A stretch of 15,373 bases of DNA from CAZGMC01 sp964526565. Lineage in GTDB: Bacteria; Pseudomonadota; Alphaproteobacteria; DSM-16000; Inquilinaceae. Positions 6,147 to 14,183 of this stretch are shown here, piece by piece. The translations under genes were made by a program, and so were the position numbers. The stretch spans positions 1 to 15,373 of the forward strand of contig CAZGMC010000098.1 of the NCBI GenBank assembly GCA_964526565.1. The letters run 5' to 3'. Within the stretch, counting starts at the first letter, position 1; each line of letters opens with the position of its first letter. The notes below the pieces were generated by a model. The model had not been told where the DNA came from. It was given only the letters and a program-made list of their open reading frames with translations, and ran no database searches.

Positions 6147-7931
6147 ATGTTCACCACCCGTCCCGACCTGCTTGGTACCGTCGGCATGGTCGCGTCCACC
6201 CACTGGCTCGCCTCGGCGACCGGCATGGCCATGCTGGAGCGCGGCGGCAACGCCTTCGATGCCGCCGTCGCCGCCGGGTTTGTCCTTCAGGTGGTCGAGC
6301 CGCACCTGAACGGGCCGGGCGGCGAGGTGCCGATCCTGCTTTACGATTCGGCGCGGGGGCTGACGCGGGTCGTGTGCGGCCAGGGCGTGGCGCCGCGCGC
6401 TGCCACGATCGAGGCGTTCCGTGACCTTGGCCTGGACATGATCCCCGGCACCGGGCTGCTGCCGGCGGTGGTGCCCGGTGCGTTCGACGCGTGGCTGGTC
6501 ATGCTGCGCGACCACGGCACCATGGACCTGTCGGACGTGCTGGAGCCGGCGGTGGCCTATGCCGAGCGCGGCTGTCCGCTGGTACCCGGCGCCGCCGCCG
6601 CGATGGCTGCCTGCGCCCCGGCCTTCCGCGCCGACTGGCCGACCTCGGCCGCCGTCTACCTGCCCGGCGGCGAGCCGCCGCCGGCCGGCAGCCTGTTCCG
6701 CAACCCGACCCTGGCCGCCACCTACAAGCGCATCCTGGCCGACGCCGCCGCCGTGGGCCGCGAGGCCAAGATCGAGGCGGCACGGCGGCTGTGGTACCAG
6801 GGCTTCGTCGCCGAGGCGATCGACCGCTTCTGCCGCAGCCGCGAGGTGATGGACGTCAGCGGCCGGCCGCACCGCGGCCTGCTCACCGGCGACGACCTGG
6901 TCGACTGGGAGGCCAGCTACGAGCGGCCGCTGACCTACGACTACCACGACCTCGTGGTATGCAAGACGGCGGCGTGGGGACAGGGGCCGGTGTTCCTGCA
7001 GCAGCTCGCCCTGCTGCGCGACATCGACCTGGCGGCGATGGACCCGCTGGGCGACGCCTTCGTCCACACCGTGACCGAGGCGGCCAGGCTGGCCCTGGCC
7101 GACCGCGAGGCCTGGTACGGCGACCCGTGGTTCATCGACGTGCCCATCGGCACGCTGCTGAGCGACGCCTACAACGCCGAGCGGCGGGCGCTGATCGGCC
7201 GGGAGGCCAGCCACGAGCTGCGTCCCGGCGCGCCGGCCGGGCGCACGCCGCACCTGCCGCCGCTGCCGGCCGAAGCCGCCTCGGATCCGGGAGAGCCCGG
7301 CACAGGCGAGCCGACGCTCCACCACCACGGGCCGGATGAGGGCGATACCTGCCACCTCGACGTCGTCGACCGCCACGGCAACATGGTGTCTGCGACGCCG
7401 TCGGGCGGTTGGCTGCAGAGCTCGCCAGTGATTCCAGAGCTCGGCTTCTGCCTGTCGACGCGCGGCCAGATGTTCTGGCTCGACCCGGCCATGGCGTCGG
7501 CGCTGGGGCCGGGCCGGCGGCCGCGCACGACCCTGTCGCCGACGCTGGTGCTGAAGGACGGCGTGGCCCATCGCGCCTTCGGCACGCCCGGCGGCGACCA
7601 TCAGGATCAGTGGTCGCTGGTCATGTTCCTGCGCCACGTCCACCATGGCATGACGCTGCAGCAGGCGATCGACGCGCCGACCTTCCACACCGATCACGTC
7701 CACGCCAGCTTCTGGCCGCGCCGCCCCAACCCGGGCAGCCTCGACATCGAGACCCGCTTCCCGGAGCGCACCCTGCGGGCCCTGGAGCGCCGCGGCCACC
7801 TGGTCCACCGCGCCGGCCATTGGAGCCTGGGACGGCTCTGCGCCGTCGGCCGGCACGAAACGGCGGACGGCGTGGTGCTGCGGGCCGCCGCCAATCCGCG
7901 CTTCATGCAGGGCTACGCGGTCGGGCGCTGA
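6147..7931 (+). CDS. Gamma-glutamyltransferase family protein (cytosolic, YwrD-like)
   Basis: N-terminal-nucleophile hydrolase of the gamma-glutamyltranspeptidase family, which self-cleaves to expose a threonine and transfers or hydrolyses gamma-glutamyl groups. ATG 6147 follows GGGAAA and gives 594 residues, normal for the precursor. The large-subunit part has the family pattern VASTHWLAS...MLERGGNAFDAAVAAGF near the N-terminus. The predicted cleavage/nucleophile site is Thr401 in GDTCHLDVVDRHGNMVSATPSGGW, followed by GTPGGDHQDQW in the position of the usual GSPGG motif. There is no signal peptide, unlike periplasmic Ggt of E. coli, so it probably acts in the cytoplasm, as do many GGT-like paralogues of uncertain substrate. 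It could therefore be an amidase or acylase rather than glutathione-degrading. It converges on the OmpA/MotA cluster. Confidence 0.88.
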   Translation: MFTTRPDLLGTVGMVASTHWLASATGMAMLERGGNAFDAAVAAGFVLQVVEPHLNGPGGEVPILLYDSARGLTRVVCGQGVAPRAATIEAFRDLGLDMIPGTGLLPAVVPGAFDAWLVMLRDHGTMDLSDVLEPAVAYAERGCPLVPGAAAAMAACAPAFRADWPTSAAVYLPGGEPPPAGSLFRNPTLAATYKRILADAAAVGREAKIEAARRLWYQGFVAEAIDRFCRSREVMDVSGRPHRGLLTGDDLVDWEASYERPLTYDYHDLVVCKTAAWGQGPVFLQQLALLRDIDLAAMDPLGDAFVHTVTEAARLALADREAWYGDPWFIDVPIGTLLSDAYNAERRALIGREASHELRPGAPAGRTPHLPPLPAEAASDPGEPGTGEPTLHHHGPDEGDTCHLDVVDRHGNMVSATPSGGWLQSSPVIPELGFCLSTRGQMFWLDPAMASALGPGRRPRTTLSPTLVLKDGVAHRAFGTPGGDHQDQWSLVMFLRHVHHGMTLQQAIDAPTFHTDHVHASFWPRRPNPGSLDIETRFPERTLRALERRGHLVHRAGHWSLGRLCAVGRHETADGVVLRAAANPRFMQGYAVGR

Positions 7932-7935
7932 TGGT

Positions 7936-7954
7936 GGCCGCCGCCGTCGCGGCC
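7936..7954. terminator. GC-rich stem-loop between convergent genes
   Basis: GGCCGC (7936-7941) pairs with GCGGCC (7949-7954) over a 7-base loop, in the 33-bp gap between the stop of the gamma-glutamyltransferase-like gene and the stop of the MotB/OmpA-like gene. It is placed to act in both directions, but no T-run flanks it. Confidence 0.3.
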
Positions 7955-7964
7955 GGCATCGCGC

Positions 7965-9560
7965 TCAGCGCTGGTCGAGCTTGAGCTCGATGCGGCGGTT
8001 GCGGCGCAGGGCCTCGTCGCTGTCGCCGGGATCGATGGGCTGGAACTCGCCGAAGCCGGTGGCGGCCAGCCGATCGGGCGGCACGCCCTGGTCGATCAGA
8101 TAGCGCACCACCGAGATCGCCCGCGCCGTCGACAGCTCCCAGTTCGAGCGGAACTCGCGGGTGCTGATGGGCTGCCGGTCGGTGTGGCCGTCGACGCGCA
8201 GGATCCAGTCGATGTCGTCCGGGATCTCGTCGGTGATCTCCAGCAGCGTCGCGGCGATGTCGGCCATGCGCTCCTGCCCCGCCGGCTGCAGGGTGGCGGC
8301 CCCGGACGGGAACAGCACCTCCGACTGGAAGACGAAGCGATCGCCGACCACGCGGATGTCGTCGCGCTCGCCCAGCACCTCGCGCAGCCGGCCGAAGAAC
8401 TCCGAGCGGTAGCGGCTCAACTCCTCGACCCGCTCGGCCAACGCCATGTTGAGGCGCACGGTCAACTCGGCAATCTGCACGTCCTGCGCCTCGACCTCGA
8501 CCTGTGCCAGGTCGAGCGCCCGCTGGATGCGGCCCAGCCGCTGCTCCAGGGCAGCGATGCGCTCCTGCAACTGCACGACCAGGGCGGCAGCGTCGCGAGC
8601 CGCCCGGTCGCGCGCATCGCGCTCACCCGCCGTTTCGGAAAGCGCCGCCAGCAGCTCCTCGATGCGCACGTCGCGCTCCTCGATCTCGCGCTGGGCCAGG
8701 ACGGTGCGCTCCTCGGCAGTGCCGAGCCGCTCCTCCAGCGCCGCGCTGCGGTCACGCAGGGCCGTCAGCGCCTCGCGCAGCCGCTCGCGGTCGGCCTCGC
8801 TCAGGCGCAGCCGGGCGGCCTGCTCGTCCGCCGCCTCCTCGGCGGCGGCGACCGCGGCGTTCCGCTCGTCGAGAAGCCGGCGCAGGCGCACGACCTCCGC
8901 GTCGCTGAGCTGCAGCCGGCTGCGCAGCTCCGCGGCGGTGATCCGCGTCTCGTCCAGGGCGGTGGCCAGCTCGGCGCTGCGGGCCTCGGCCGCCTCCAGG
9001 GCCAGCGACGCGGCCGCCACCTCGGCCTCGAGAGTCTCGCGGACGGTGCGCAGGGCCTGGATGTCGGCCTCCAGGCTGGCCAGTTCGGCCAGGCGGGTGC
9101 GCAGGGTCTCGCGGTCGGCCTCGATGGTGGCGTAGGCATCGGCCAGACGGGCGTCGAGCTGGGCGTTGTCCGCGGCCAGTGATTCATTGCGGGCCAGCGC
9201 CTCGCCCAGCCGGTCGGCCAGGGTCTGGCGCTCCTGGGCCAGCGCCGATGCCGTCGCCGCGGCAGCGTCACGGTTGGCGGTGGCATCCTGCAGCTCGGTC
9301 GAGATCACCGCGATGCGGGCGCGCAGGTCGGCGTTCTCCGACCGCTCCAGGTCGAGCAGCTCGGCCAGCTCGTCGAGCTGACGGTCGAGCCGGGCCAGCG
9401 TCTCGTCCTTGGTCGACAGGGCGCTGGACAGGTAGAACTGCGCCACCATGAAGACCATCAGGACGAAGATCACCACCATCAGCAGCGCCGACAGGGCATC
9501 GACGAAGCCGGGCCAGATGTCAAAGCCGCGCGTCCCGGCGCGGCGGTCAAGAGCATGCAT
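7965..9560 (-). CDS. MotB-like OmpA-domain protein with long coiled coil
   Basis: The 531-residue product has three parts. Residues 1-46: a short cytoplasmic N-terminus, then one helix (ALSALLMVVIFVLMVFMVAQFYL). Asp21 in PGFVDALSALLMVVIF sits where MotB/ExbD/TolR carry their proton-binding aspartate. Residues about 48-400: a nearly unbroken Ala/Glu/Arg/Leu coiled coil, likely spanning much of the periplasm. Residues about 404-531: an OmpA-type peptidoglycan-binding domain with MotB-like features, HTDRQPI (Asp461), NWELSTARA (Arg480) and RRNRRIELKL. ATG 9560 has GGAG upstream. It is last of three minus-strand genes, 36 bp after the MotA-like gene, its expected stator partner. Flagellar MotB is about 300 residues, so the coiled coil is an unusual insertion. 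Flagellar function is unlikely, as no motility genes are near. Confidence 0.85.
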   Translation of the reverse strand: MHALDRRAGTRGFDIWPGFVDALSALLMVVIFVLMVFMVAQFYLSSALSTKDETLARLDRQLDELAELLDLERSENADLRARIAVISTELQDATANRDAAAATASALAQERQTLADRLGEALARNESLAADNAQLDARLADAYATIEADRETLRTRLAELASLEADIQALRTVRETLEAEVAAASLALEAAEARSAELATALDETRITAAELRSRLQLSDAEVVRLRRLLDERNAAVAAAEEAADEQAARLRLSEADRERLREALTALRDRSAALEERLGTAEERTVLAQREIEERDVRIEELLAALSETAGERDARDRAARDAAALVVQLQERIAALEQRLGRIQRALDLAQVEVEAQDVQIAELTVRLNMALAERVEELSRYRSEFFGRLREVLGERDDIRVVGDRFVFQSEVLFPSGAATLQPAGQERMADIAATLLEITDEIPDDIDWILRVDGHTDRQPISTREFRSNWELSTARAISVVRYLIDQGVPPDRLAATGFGEFQPIDPGDSDEALRRNRRIELKLDQR

Positions 9561-9596
9561 GGCGATCGGACTCCGCGGGCACCGATGGCGTGCCCG

Positions 9597-10793
9597 TTAA
9601 TCGGCCTCCTCGGCCAGGGCGGCAATGGTGCGCGCCAGCAGCTTTATCTCGCCGCGAATTTCGGCAACGGTAAGGTCGCGGCTCAGGGTCATCTCGTCGA
9701 TGATCCGCCGCATGTGCAATTCCATCAGGCGGACGTGCTCGCGGGTATGGTCGTCGATGCCGAAGGCGCCGCTGCTGGCGGCCTCGGCCAGCCGCGCCAG
9801 CACCGGACGCATCTCCATGTGGGTTTCGGCCAGCCGCATCATCAGCTGCTGCTCGGTACGCATCTGTTCGGTCAGGGTGCTCAGCCGCTCGGCCAGGGCG
9901 CTCAGGTTGGCATTGGCCTGGCGCCGGCCGTCCTCGCCCTGGGCGATCACGCGCTGCAGCGAATCGAGGTTCTCGGCGGTGTGCTCCATCAGCGCCTGCA
10001 GGTAGGCCGGCACCGACGTCTCGCCCTCGCCGCCCGGACCGCCGCCGGTCAGGCGGGCGGCGCCCGACAGCCAGTCCTCCAGCTCGTTGAAGAACCGGTT
10101 CTGGGCCTGGCTCGCCTGCAGCTCCAGGAAGCCCAGCACCAGGGATCCGGCAAGGCCGAACAGGGACGAGCTGAACGCCGTGCCCATGCCCGCCAGCGGC
10201 GCCTCCAGTCCCGCCTTCAGATCCTCGAAGATCAGCGCCATGTCGGCCTCCTCGACCGACAGGCCGGCGATCACGTCGGCGACGGCGGCGATCGTCTGCA
10301 GCAGGCCCCAGAAGGTGCCGAGCAGGCCAAGGAAGATGAGCAGCCCGATCAGGTAGCGCGAGATCTCGCGGCTCTCGGCCAGGCGCGCGGCGATCGTGTC
10401 CAGCAGGGTGCGCATGGACAGCGCGGAGAAGGTCAGCCGCCCGTGGCGCTCGCCCAGCATCTTGGCCATCGGCGCCAGCAGTCGCGGGCTGGGCCCGGCC
10501 TCCATGGTGCGGCCGGCGCGTTGCGCCTTGAAATGCTCCAGCCAGGCGATCTCGGGTCCCAGCCGCAGCACGGACCGGAACACGAAGACGATGCCCACGG
10601 CCAGCACGCCGACGATGACGCCGTTGAGGATCGGATTGGCCATGAAGGCGTCGGCCAGCCCCGGCCCCAGCAGGGCCAGCACGATGGCGACGGCGGTCAG
10701 GAACAGGACCATCCGCGTCAGGTAGCGGCGCGGCTGCGACATCGGCGGCGGCGCGGCTGCGTCGGTGGCGGTGGCGGCCGGGGGCGGCGGCAT
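9597..10793 (-). CDS. MotA/TolQ/ExbB-type proton channel protein
   Basis: The 398-residue product carries four predicted helices at about 27-46, 53-73, 145-170 and 197-222. The last two contain the conserved family segments GLLIFLGLLGTFWGLL (Thr160) and GMGTAFSSSLFGLAGSLVLG (Thr205), whose threonine/serine residues line the ion path in MotA, TolQ and ExbB. After helix four a soluble tail of about 170 residues (230-398), rich in Glu/Arg/Leu/Ala, is probably helical and coiled. The first 20 residues are Pro/Ala-rich; Met18 (MSQPRRYLTR) is an alternative start. It lies 32 bp after the exported OmpA-like gene and 36 bp before the MotB-like gene, so the three are probably one operon. By family knowledge it forms an oligomeric stator around the single helix of its partner and couples proton flow to movement; what is moved is unknown. 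Confidence 0.85.
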   Translation of the reverse strand: MPPPPAATATDAAAPPPMSQPRRYLTRMVLFLTAVAIVLALLGPGLADAFMANPILNGVIVGVLAVGIVFVFRSVLRLGPEIAWLEHFKAQRAGRTMEAGPSPRLLAPMAKMLGERHGRLTFSALSMRTLLDTIAARLAESREISRYLIGLLIFLGLLGTFWGLLQTIAAVADVIAGLSVEEADMALIFEDLKAGLEAPLAGMGTAFSSSLFGLAGSLVLGFLELQASQAQNRFFNELEDWLSGAARLTGGGPGGEGETSVPAYLQALMEHTAENLDSLQRVIAQGEDGRRQANANLSALAERLSTLTEQMRTEQQLMMRLAETHMEMRPVLARLAEAASSGAFGIDDHTREHVRLMELHMRRIIDEMTLSRDLTVAEIRGEIKLLARTIAALAEEAD

Positions 10794-10825
10794 GGGCTGT
10801 GGGCCTCGCGCGGGCTCGGGGGGTG

Positions 10826-11761
10826 TCAGGGCACGAGAACAAGGTCAATGCGGTCGGGCGGGCCGTCCTCGGCCGTGTCGCCCAGGGCCCGGACATCGAT
10901 GCGGGTGCGCCGGACGTCCTGGTCGATCAGGTATTCACGGACTGCAAGCGCCCGGTCGAGCGCCAGGGTCCGCGCCATGCTGGCGGCTTCCGGGGAGCCG
11001 CCGGCATAGGACAGCAGTTGCAGCCGCAAGGCCGGATCGTCACGCAGCCGCTCGACGACCGTCTCCAGCACGGCGCCCTGATCGGCGGAATGGCTTACGT
11101 CCGTCCCTTCGAAGGTGATGCGGAAGGTCTCGGCTTCAGCCTCGGTGGCGCGCGGCGGCGGCACCACGATCTCCGGTGCCGGAGCCCCCGGCTGCGGCGG
11201 CCGCTCGACCAGGATCTCCGGTTCTTCCGGAGGCGCGTCGGCCAGGTCCGGGGTCTCGGCCGGCGCTGCCGGCGCGGGGCGCTCGGCAGCCGTGCCCTCC
11301 GGTGGTGCCGGCGGCGACGATGCCTCACCCAGGTCGGGCGGCGGCGGGATGGTGCGTGGCACGGCCTCCGCCTCCGCCGCGTCGGGCAGCGGCCGCTCGG
11401 GCACGATCTCCAGCCCGGGTGGCGCAGCCACCGGCGCCGGCGGACCGGGCCGACGAGCCTCCGGCAATGGCGGCGGCCGCGGCACGCGGTCCCATGGCAC
11501 GCCGGACACCTCGACCAGGCGCGGCCCGTCCTCGGGCGCCAGCGCCGGCGCCTCGGCGGTGGCTGGACTCTCCGGCTTGCGCGTCGGCAATGGCGGCGTC
11601 CAGGGCGCTTCGCCTGCCGCCTGGGCCGGCCGTTTCGGCGACAGCTCTGGACGGAGGTCGGCCGCCGCCGTCGGCCATGACAAAAGCAGCGCCGCCAGCA
11701 GTGTCGCCGCGACAACCAGAAATTTATGAAAGGACGCGCGCGCGTCACCCCGAGCGGTCAA
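10826..11761 (-). CDS. Exported Pro-rich protein with OmpA-like C-terminal domain
   Basis: First gene of the three-gene minus-strand cluster. TTG 11761 is chosen because GGAG lies 8 bases upstream and the product then begins with a signal peptide: basic start, hydrophobic FLVVAATLLAALLLSW, and AxA-type cleavage before DLRPEL (about residue 34). An in-frame ATG at 11872 would add 37 residues without signal-peptide character, and its purine-rich site abuts the ATG. After the signal comes a low-complexity Pro/Ala/Glu linker of about 170 residues, then an OmpA-like domain of about 100 residues (FRITFEGTDVSHSADQGAVL...LALDRALAVREYLIDQ...RIDVRALGDTAEDGPPDRIDLVLVP). This lacks the usual TD peptidoglycan-contact motif (SYAGGSPEAAS there) but keeps the Arg in DRALAVR. 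Likely periplasmic, with the linker able to extend across the wall; its tie to the MotA/MotB-like pair is inferred from gene order. Confidence 0.78.
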   Translation of the reverse strand: MTARGDARASFHKFLVVAATLLAALLLSWPTAAADLRPELSPKRPAQAAGEAPWTPPLPTRKPESPATAEAPALAPEDGPRLVEVSGVPWDRVPRPPPLPEARRPGPPAPVAAPPGLEIVPERPLPDAAEAEAVPRTIPPPPDLGEASSPPAPPEGTAAERPAPAAPAETPDLADAPPEEPEILVERPPQPGAPAPEIVVPPPRATEAEAETFRITFEGTDVSHSADQGAVLETVVERLRDDPALRLQLLSYAGGSPEAASMARTLALDRALAVREYLIDQDVRRTRIDVRALGDTAEDGPPDRIDLVLVP

Positions 11762-11901
11762 GACCGCATCTCCAAGCCGCCTGCGGAACCCGTGCAATTC
11801 TCCGGGGGACGGCCGGGACCATAAACCAGGGCCACCCCGAGCGACAACCGGTTTGCTCGGCCGCTCCACCATCCTCTCAAGTCTGGCGCGTCCTGCAGCA
11901 A

Positions 11902-11922
11902 AGCACAACACGTTGTCGTGCT
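11902..11922. promoter_or_regulatory. Imperfect 21-bp dyad between divergent genes
   Basis: AGCAC-A-ACA at 11902-11910 mirrors TGT-C-GTGCT at 11914-11922 around a CGT centre, with one internal A/C mismatch. CAGC (11896-11899) and GCTG (11923-11926) extend the symmetry outside it with a small bulge. It sits between the exported OmpA-like gene (start 11761 or 11872) and the MBL-rhodanese gene (12046), where an operator for both directions would be expected. Confidence 0.4.
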
Positions 11923-12045
11923 GCTGAGCGGACGCTCTTTTGCCGCATCCGGCATGTGGAACAGCACTGCAGCGCGCCGCCTTTTGATTATGAAATGCCG
12001 CGTCCCGCCCGGCAGGGATGCACAGCAAGGTGCGGAGAGCCTGCA

Positions 12046-13428
12046 ATGTTCCTCGAAACGGTCCACTCCCCCGGACTTGGCCATCTGTCCTACATCGTCG
12101 GCGACGGTGCCCGGGCTGCCGTCATCGACCCGCGCCGCGACTGCGAAGTCTATCTGGACATCGCCGACCGCCAGGGGGCGCGGATTACCCATATCTTTGA
12201 GACGCACCGCAATGAGGACTACGTCACCGGCTCGCGTGAGCTGGCCGCCCGCACGGGTGCCGCCATCTACCACGGCCCCAACACACCGTTCGGCTATGGC
12301 GAGACCGTCAACGAAGGCGACACGTTCGACCTGGGCGATGCACACCTGTCGATCCTGAGTACGCCGGGCCACACCTTCGACAGCCTCTCCATCGTGCTGG
12401 CCGACCGCGGCTTCGGCGACGATCCAATCGCCGTGTTCACCGGCGACGCCCTGTTCATCGGCGATGTCGGCCGTACCGACTTCTTCCCCGACCGGGCCGC
12501 GGAGGTGGCCGGCCTGCTCTACGACAGCATCTTCGACAAGCTGCTGCCGCTGGGCGATCAGGTCATCCTGTACCCGGCCCACGGTGCCGGCTCGGTGTGC
12601 GGGTCCGGCATGGCGTCGCGCGAGTTCTCGACGCTGGGCTACGAGCGCCGCACCAATCCGGCCCTGCAGGTGCCCGACCGCGGCGCCTTCATCCGCCGCA
12701 AGCTGGACGAGCACCACGAGTACCCGCCGTACTTCCGGCAGATGGAAAAGGTCAACCGCGAGGGCCAGCCGCTCCTGGGGCTGCTGCCGCGGCCGCAGCC
12801 GATGACGGCCGGCCAGGTCGCCGACGCCATGGCCGCCGGCACGGTGCTGGTCGACATCCGCAGCGCCGAGGCCTGCTCGGGCGCCGTCATCCCCGGCAGC
12901 CTGGTCATCCCGGTCGACATGCTGTCCGGCTTTGCCGGCTGGTTCCTGCCCTATAACCGCGACATCGCCCTGGTCGCCGCCGGCTTTGCCGACCTGGACT
13001 CGGCGGTGCGCCAGTTCGTGCGGCTCGGCTACGACCGCATCGTCGGGTTCCTGGACGAGGGCCTGCACCAGTGGGAGGTCAGCGGCCGCGCCTACCAGAC
13101 CATTCCCGCCGTCAGCGCCCATGTCCTGGCGGCGCGGCTGGAGCGCGGCGACCCGTTCACCCTGCTCGACGTGCGTGGCGTCGAGGAGGTGGCGGCCGGC
13201 CGGCTGCCCGGGTCGACCCACGTCTATGTCGGCGCGGTGCCGGACAATCTGGGCCTGATCCCGAAGGAGCGGCCGATCACCACGTTCTGCGGCAGCGGCA
13301 AGCGCGCCGTCATCGCCGCCTCGATCCTGAAACAGAACGGGTTCGAGGACGTCGAGGTGTGCCTGGGCTCGATGGCGGCCTGCAAGGCCGTGGGTTGCCC
13401 GATCGAGACGGAGCAGGCGGCGGCCTGA
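12046..13428 (+). CDS. MBL-fold / double rhodanese protein (ETHE1-like persulfide dioxygenase candidate)
   Basis: The 460-residue product joins a metallo-beta-lactamase domain (about 1-245) to two rhodanese domains (about 258-350 and 360-455), the layout of sulfur-oxidising MBL-rhodanese proteins. ATG 12046 has GGAGAG upstream. The metal-binding loop reads THRNEDYVTG in place of THxHxDHxTG: His54 and Asp58 remain, while Asn56 and Tyr59 replace histidines. His109 (TPGHT), Asp134 (FTGDAL) and His179 (YPAHGAG) are present. His54, His109 and Asp134 correspond to the single-iron triad of ETHE1 (His79, His135, Asp154), so a mononuclear iron site oxidising glutathione persulfide is plausible. The first rhodanese lacks its active-site Cys (LVAAGFADL at the loop); the second has Cys415 in TFCGSGKRA. 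Likely role is cytoplasmic sulfide/persulfide handling; no sulfide:quinone reductase is nearby. Confidence 0.85.
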   Translation: MFLETVHSPGLGHLSYIVGDGARAAVIDPRRDCEVYLDIADRQGARITHIFETHRNEDYVTGSRELAARTGAAIYHGPNTPFGYGETVNEGDTFDLGDAHLSILSTPGHTFDSLSIVLADRGFGDDPIAVFTGDALFIGDVGRTDFFPDRAAEVAGLLYDSIFDKLLPLGDQVILYPAHGAGSVCGSGMASREFSTLGYERRTNPALQVPDRGAFIRRKLDEHHEYPPYFRQMEKVNREGQPLLGLLPRPQPMTAGQVADAMAAGTVLVDIRSAEACSGAVIPGSLVIPVDMLSGFAGWFLPYNRDIALVAAGFADLDSAVRQFVRLGYDRIVGFLDEGLHQWEVSGRAYQTIPAVSAHVLAARLERGDPFTLLDVRGVEEVAAGRLPGSTHVYVGAVPDNLGLIPKERPITTFCGSGKRAVIAASILKQNGFEDVEVCLGSMAACKAVGCPIETEQAAA

Positions 13429-13449
13429 AGGCCGTTCGGGCGGTGGCGC

Positions 13450-14049
13450 TTACGTCCCGGCGTAGCGCACCGAGTGGGCATCGACCGGCCCGCCGTCGAC
13501 GGTGGTCATGCGCCAGACGCCGCTGCCATCGGGCGGCGGCGCGAAGCGGACCGGCACGGCGTTGCCGACCCATCCGTACACGTCGCCGATGCCGAGCCGC
13601 GTGCGCAGCACGCGAATCGTGCCAGAGTGGGCAACGATCAGGGCCGGCCCCGGGCCATGCAGGCCGGCGCAGGTCCGCCACACCCGGTCCTCGTAGCCGG
13701 CCAGGCTCTCGCCGCCCGGCGCGGTGATGGTGCGATCGCGAATCCAGGACAGCGGCCGCAACTCCCACTCGCCCCAGTTGCGCTCGCACAGGCCGTCCAG
13801 TTGGCGCACCGGCAGGCCCAGCGCTGCGGCGATGGGCTTGGCCGTTTCGGCGGCCCGCGCCAGGGTGCTGGTATAGACGGCGGCGATGCCCAGGCCGCGC
13901 ACCCGTCCGGCCGCCGCGGCGGCCTGGGCGCGGCCCGTCTCCGTCAGCGGCGTGTCCGTCGACCCGGCGATGAGGCTGGCGACATTGGCCTCGCTCTCGC
14001 CGTGACGGAGGAAGAAGAACGGGCCGTCGCACAGCGCGCGCTCGGTCAT
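13450..14049 (-). CDS. Histidine phosphatase superfamily protein (phosphoglycerate mutase-like)
   Basis: Cofactor-independent-type histidine phosphatase of 199 residues, the usual size for GpmB/CobC/PhoE-like phosphatases. The phosphate pocket is visible: FFLRHGESEAN with Arg15 and phospho-acceptor His16, Arg65 (STLARAAETA), acidic Glu89 in CERNWGEWE, and second His141 in LIVAHSGTIR. ATG 14049 is chosen because AAAGGCAG lies just upstream; an ATG at 14067 in the same frame would add six residues. Substrate is not predictable: members act on sugar phosphates, nucleotides or alpha-ribazole phosphate, and no cobalamin genes are near. It ends 21 bp from the convergent MBL-rhodanese gene and is divergent from the lipoprotein hydrolase. 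Confidence 0.88.
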   Translation of the reverse strand: MTERALCDGPFFFLRHGESEANVASLIAGSTDTPLTETGRAQAAAAAGRVRGLGIAAVYTSTLARAAETAKPIAAALGLPVRQLDGLCERNWGEWELRPLSWIRDRTITAPGGESLAGYEDRVWRTCAGLHGPGPALIVAHSGTIRVLRTRLGIGDVYGWVGNAVPVRFAPPPDGSGVWRMTTVDGGPVDAHSVRYAGT

Positions 14050-14104
14050 GATTCTGCCTTTTCTCATCGGGATCGTGGCGAATCGGATGGGCGTGCGGCA
14101 TCAC

Positions 14105-14133
14105 TTGCCCGCGGCACCGTCCGAGACTAACAC
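14105..14133 (+). promoter_or_regulatory. Possible sigma-70-like promoter for the lipoprotein hydrolase
   Basis: TTGCCC (14105-14110) and TAACAC (14128-14133) are separated by exactly 17 bases; they match consensus at 4/6 and 3/6. Transcription would begin near 14140, giving a leader of about 44 bases to ATG 14184, or an almost leaderless message if ATG 14142 were used. Confidence 0.3.
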
Positions 14134-14183
14134 GTTCACCCATGGTTCCGGATGTCCGACGACCCGTGGTGCGCACGGTCACG

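Noticed and set aside
7965..10793. ZorA/ZorB of a Zorya anti-phage system
   Set aside because: A MotA-like protein with a long tail next to a MotB-like protein fits the first two Zorya genes, but no ZorC, ZorD helicase or ZorE nuclease is present; the neighbours are a gamma-glutamyltransferase and an exported OmpA-like gene.
7965..11761. Tol-Pal system
   Set aside because: There is no TolR, TolA, TolB or YbgC. The partner carries a MotB-like domain and a long coiled coil rather than the short TolR form, and the exported protein has no lipobox like Pal.
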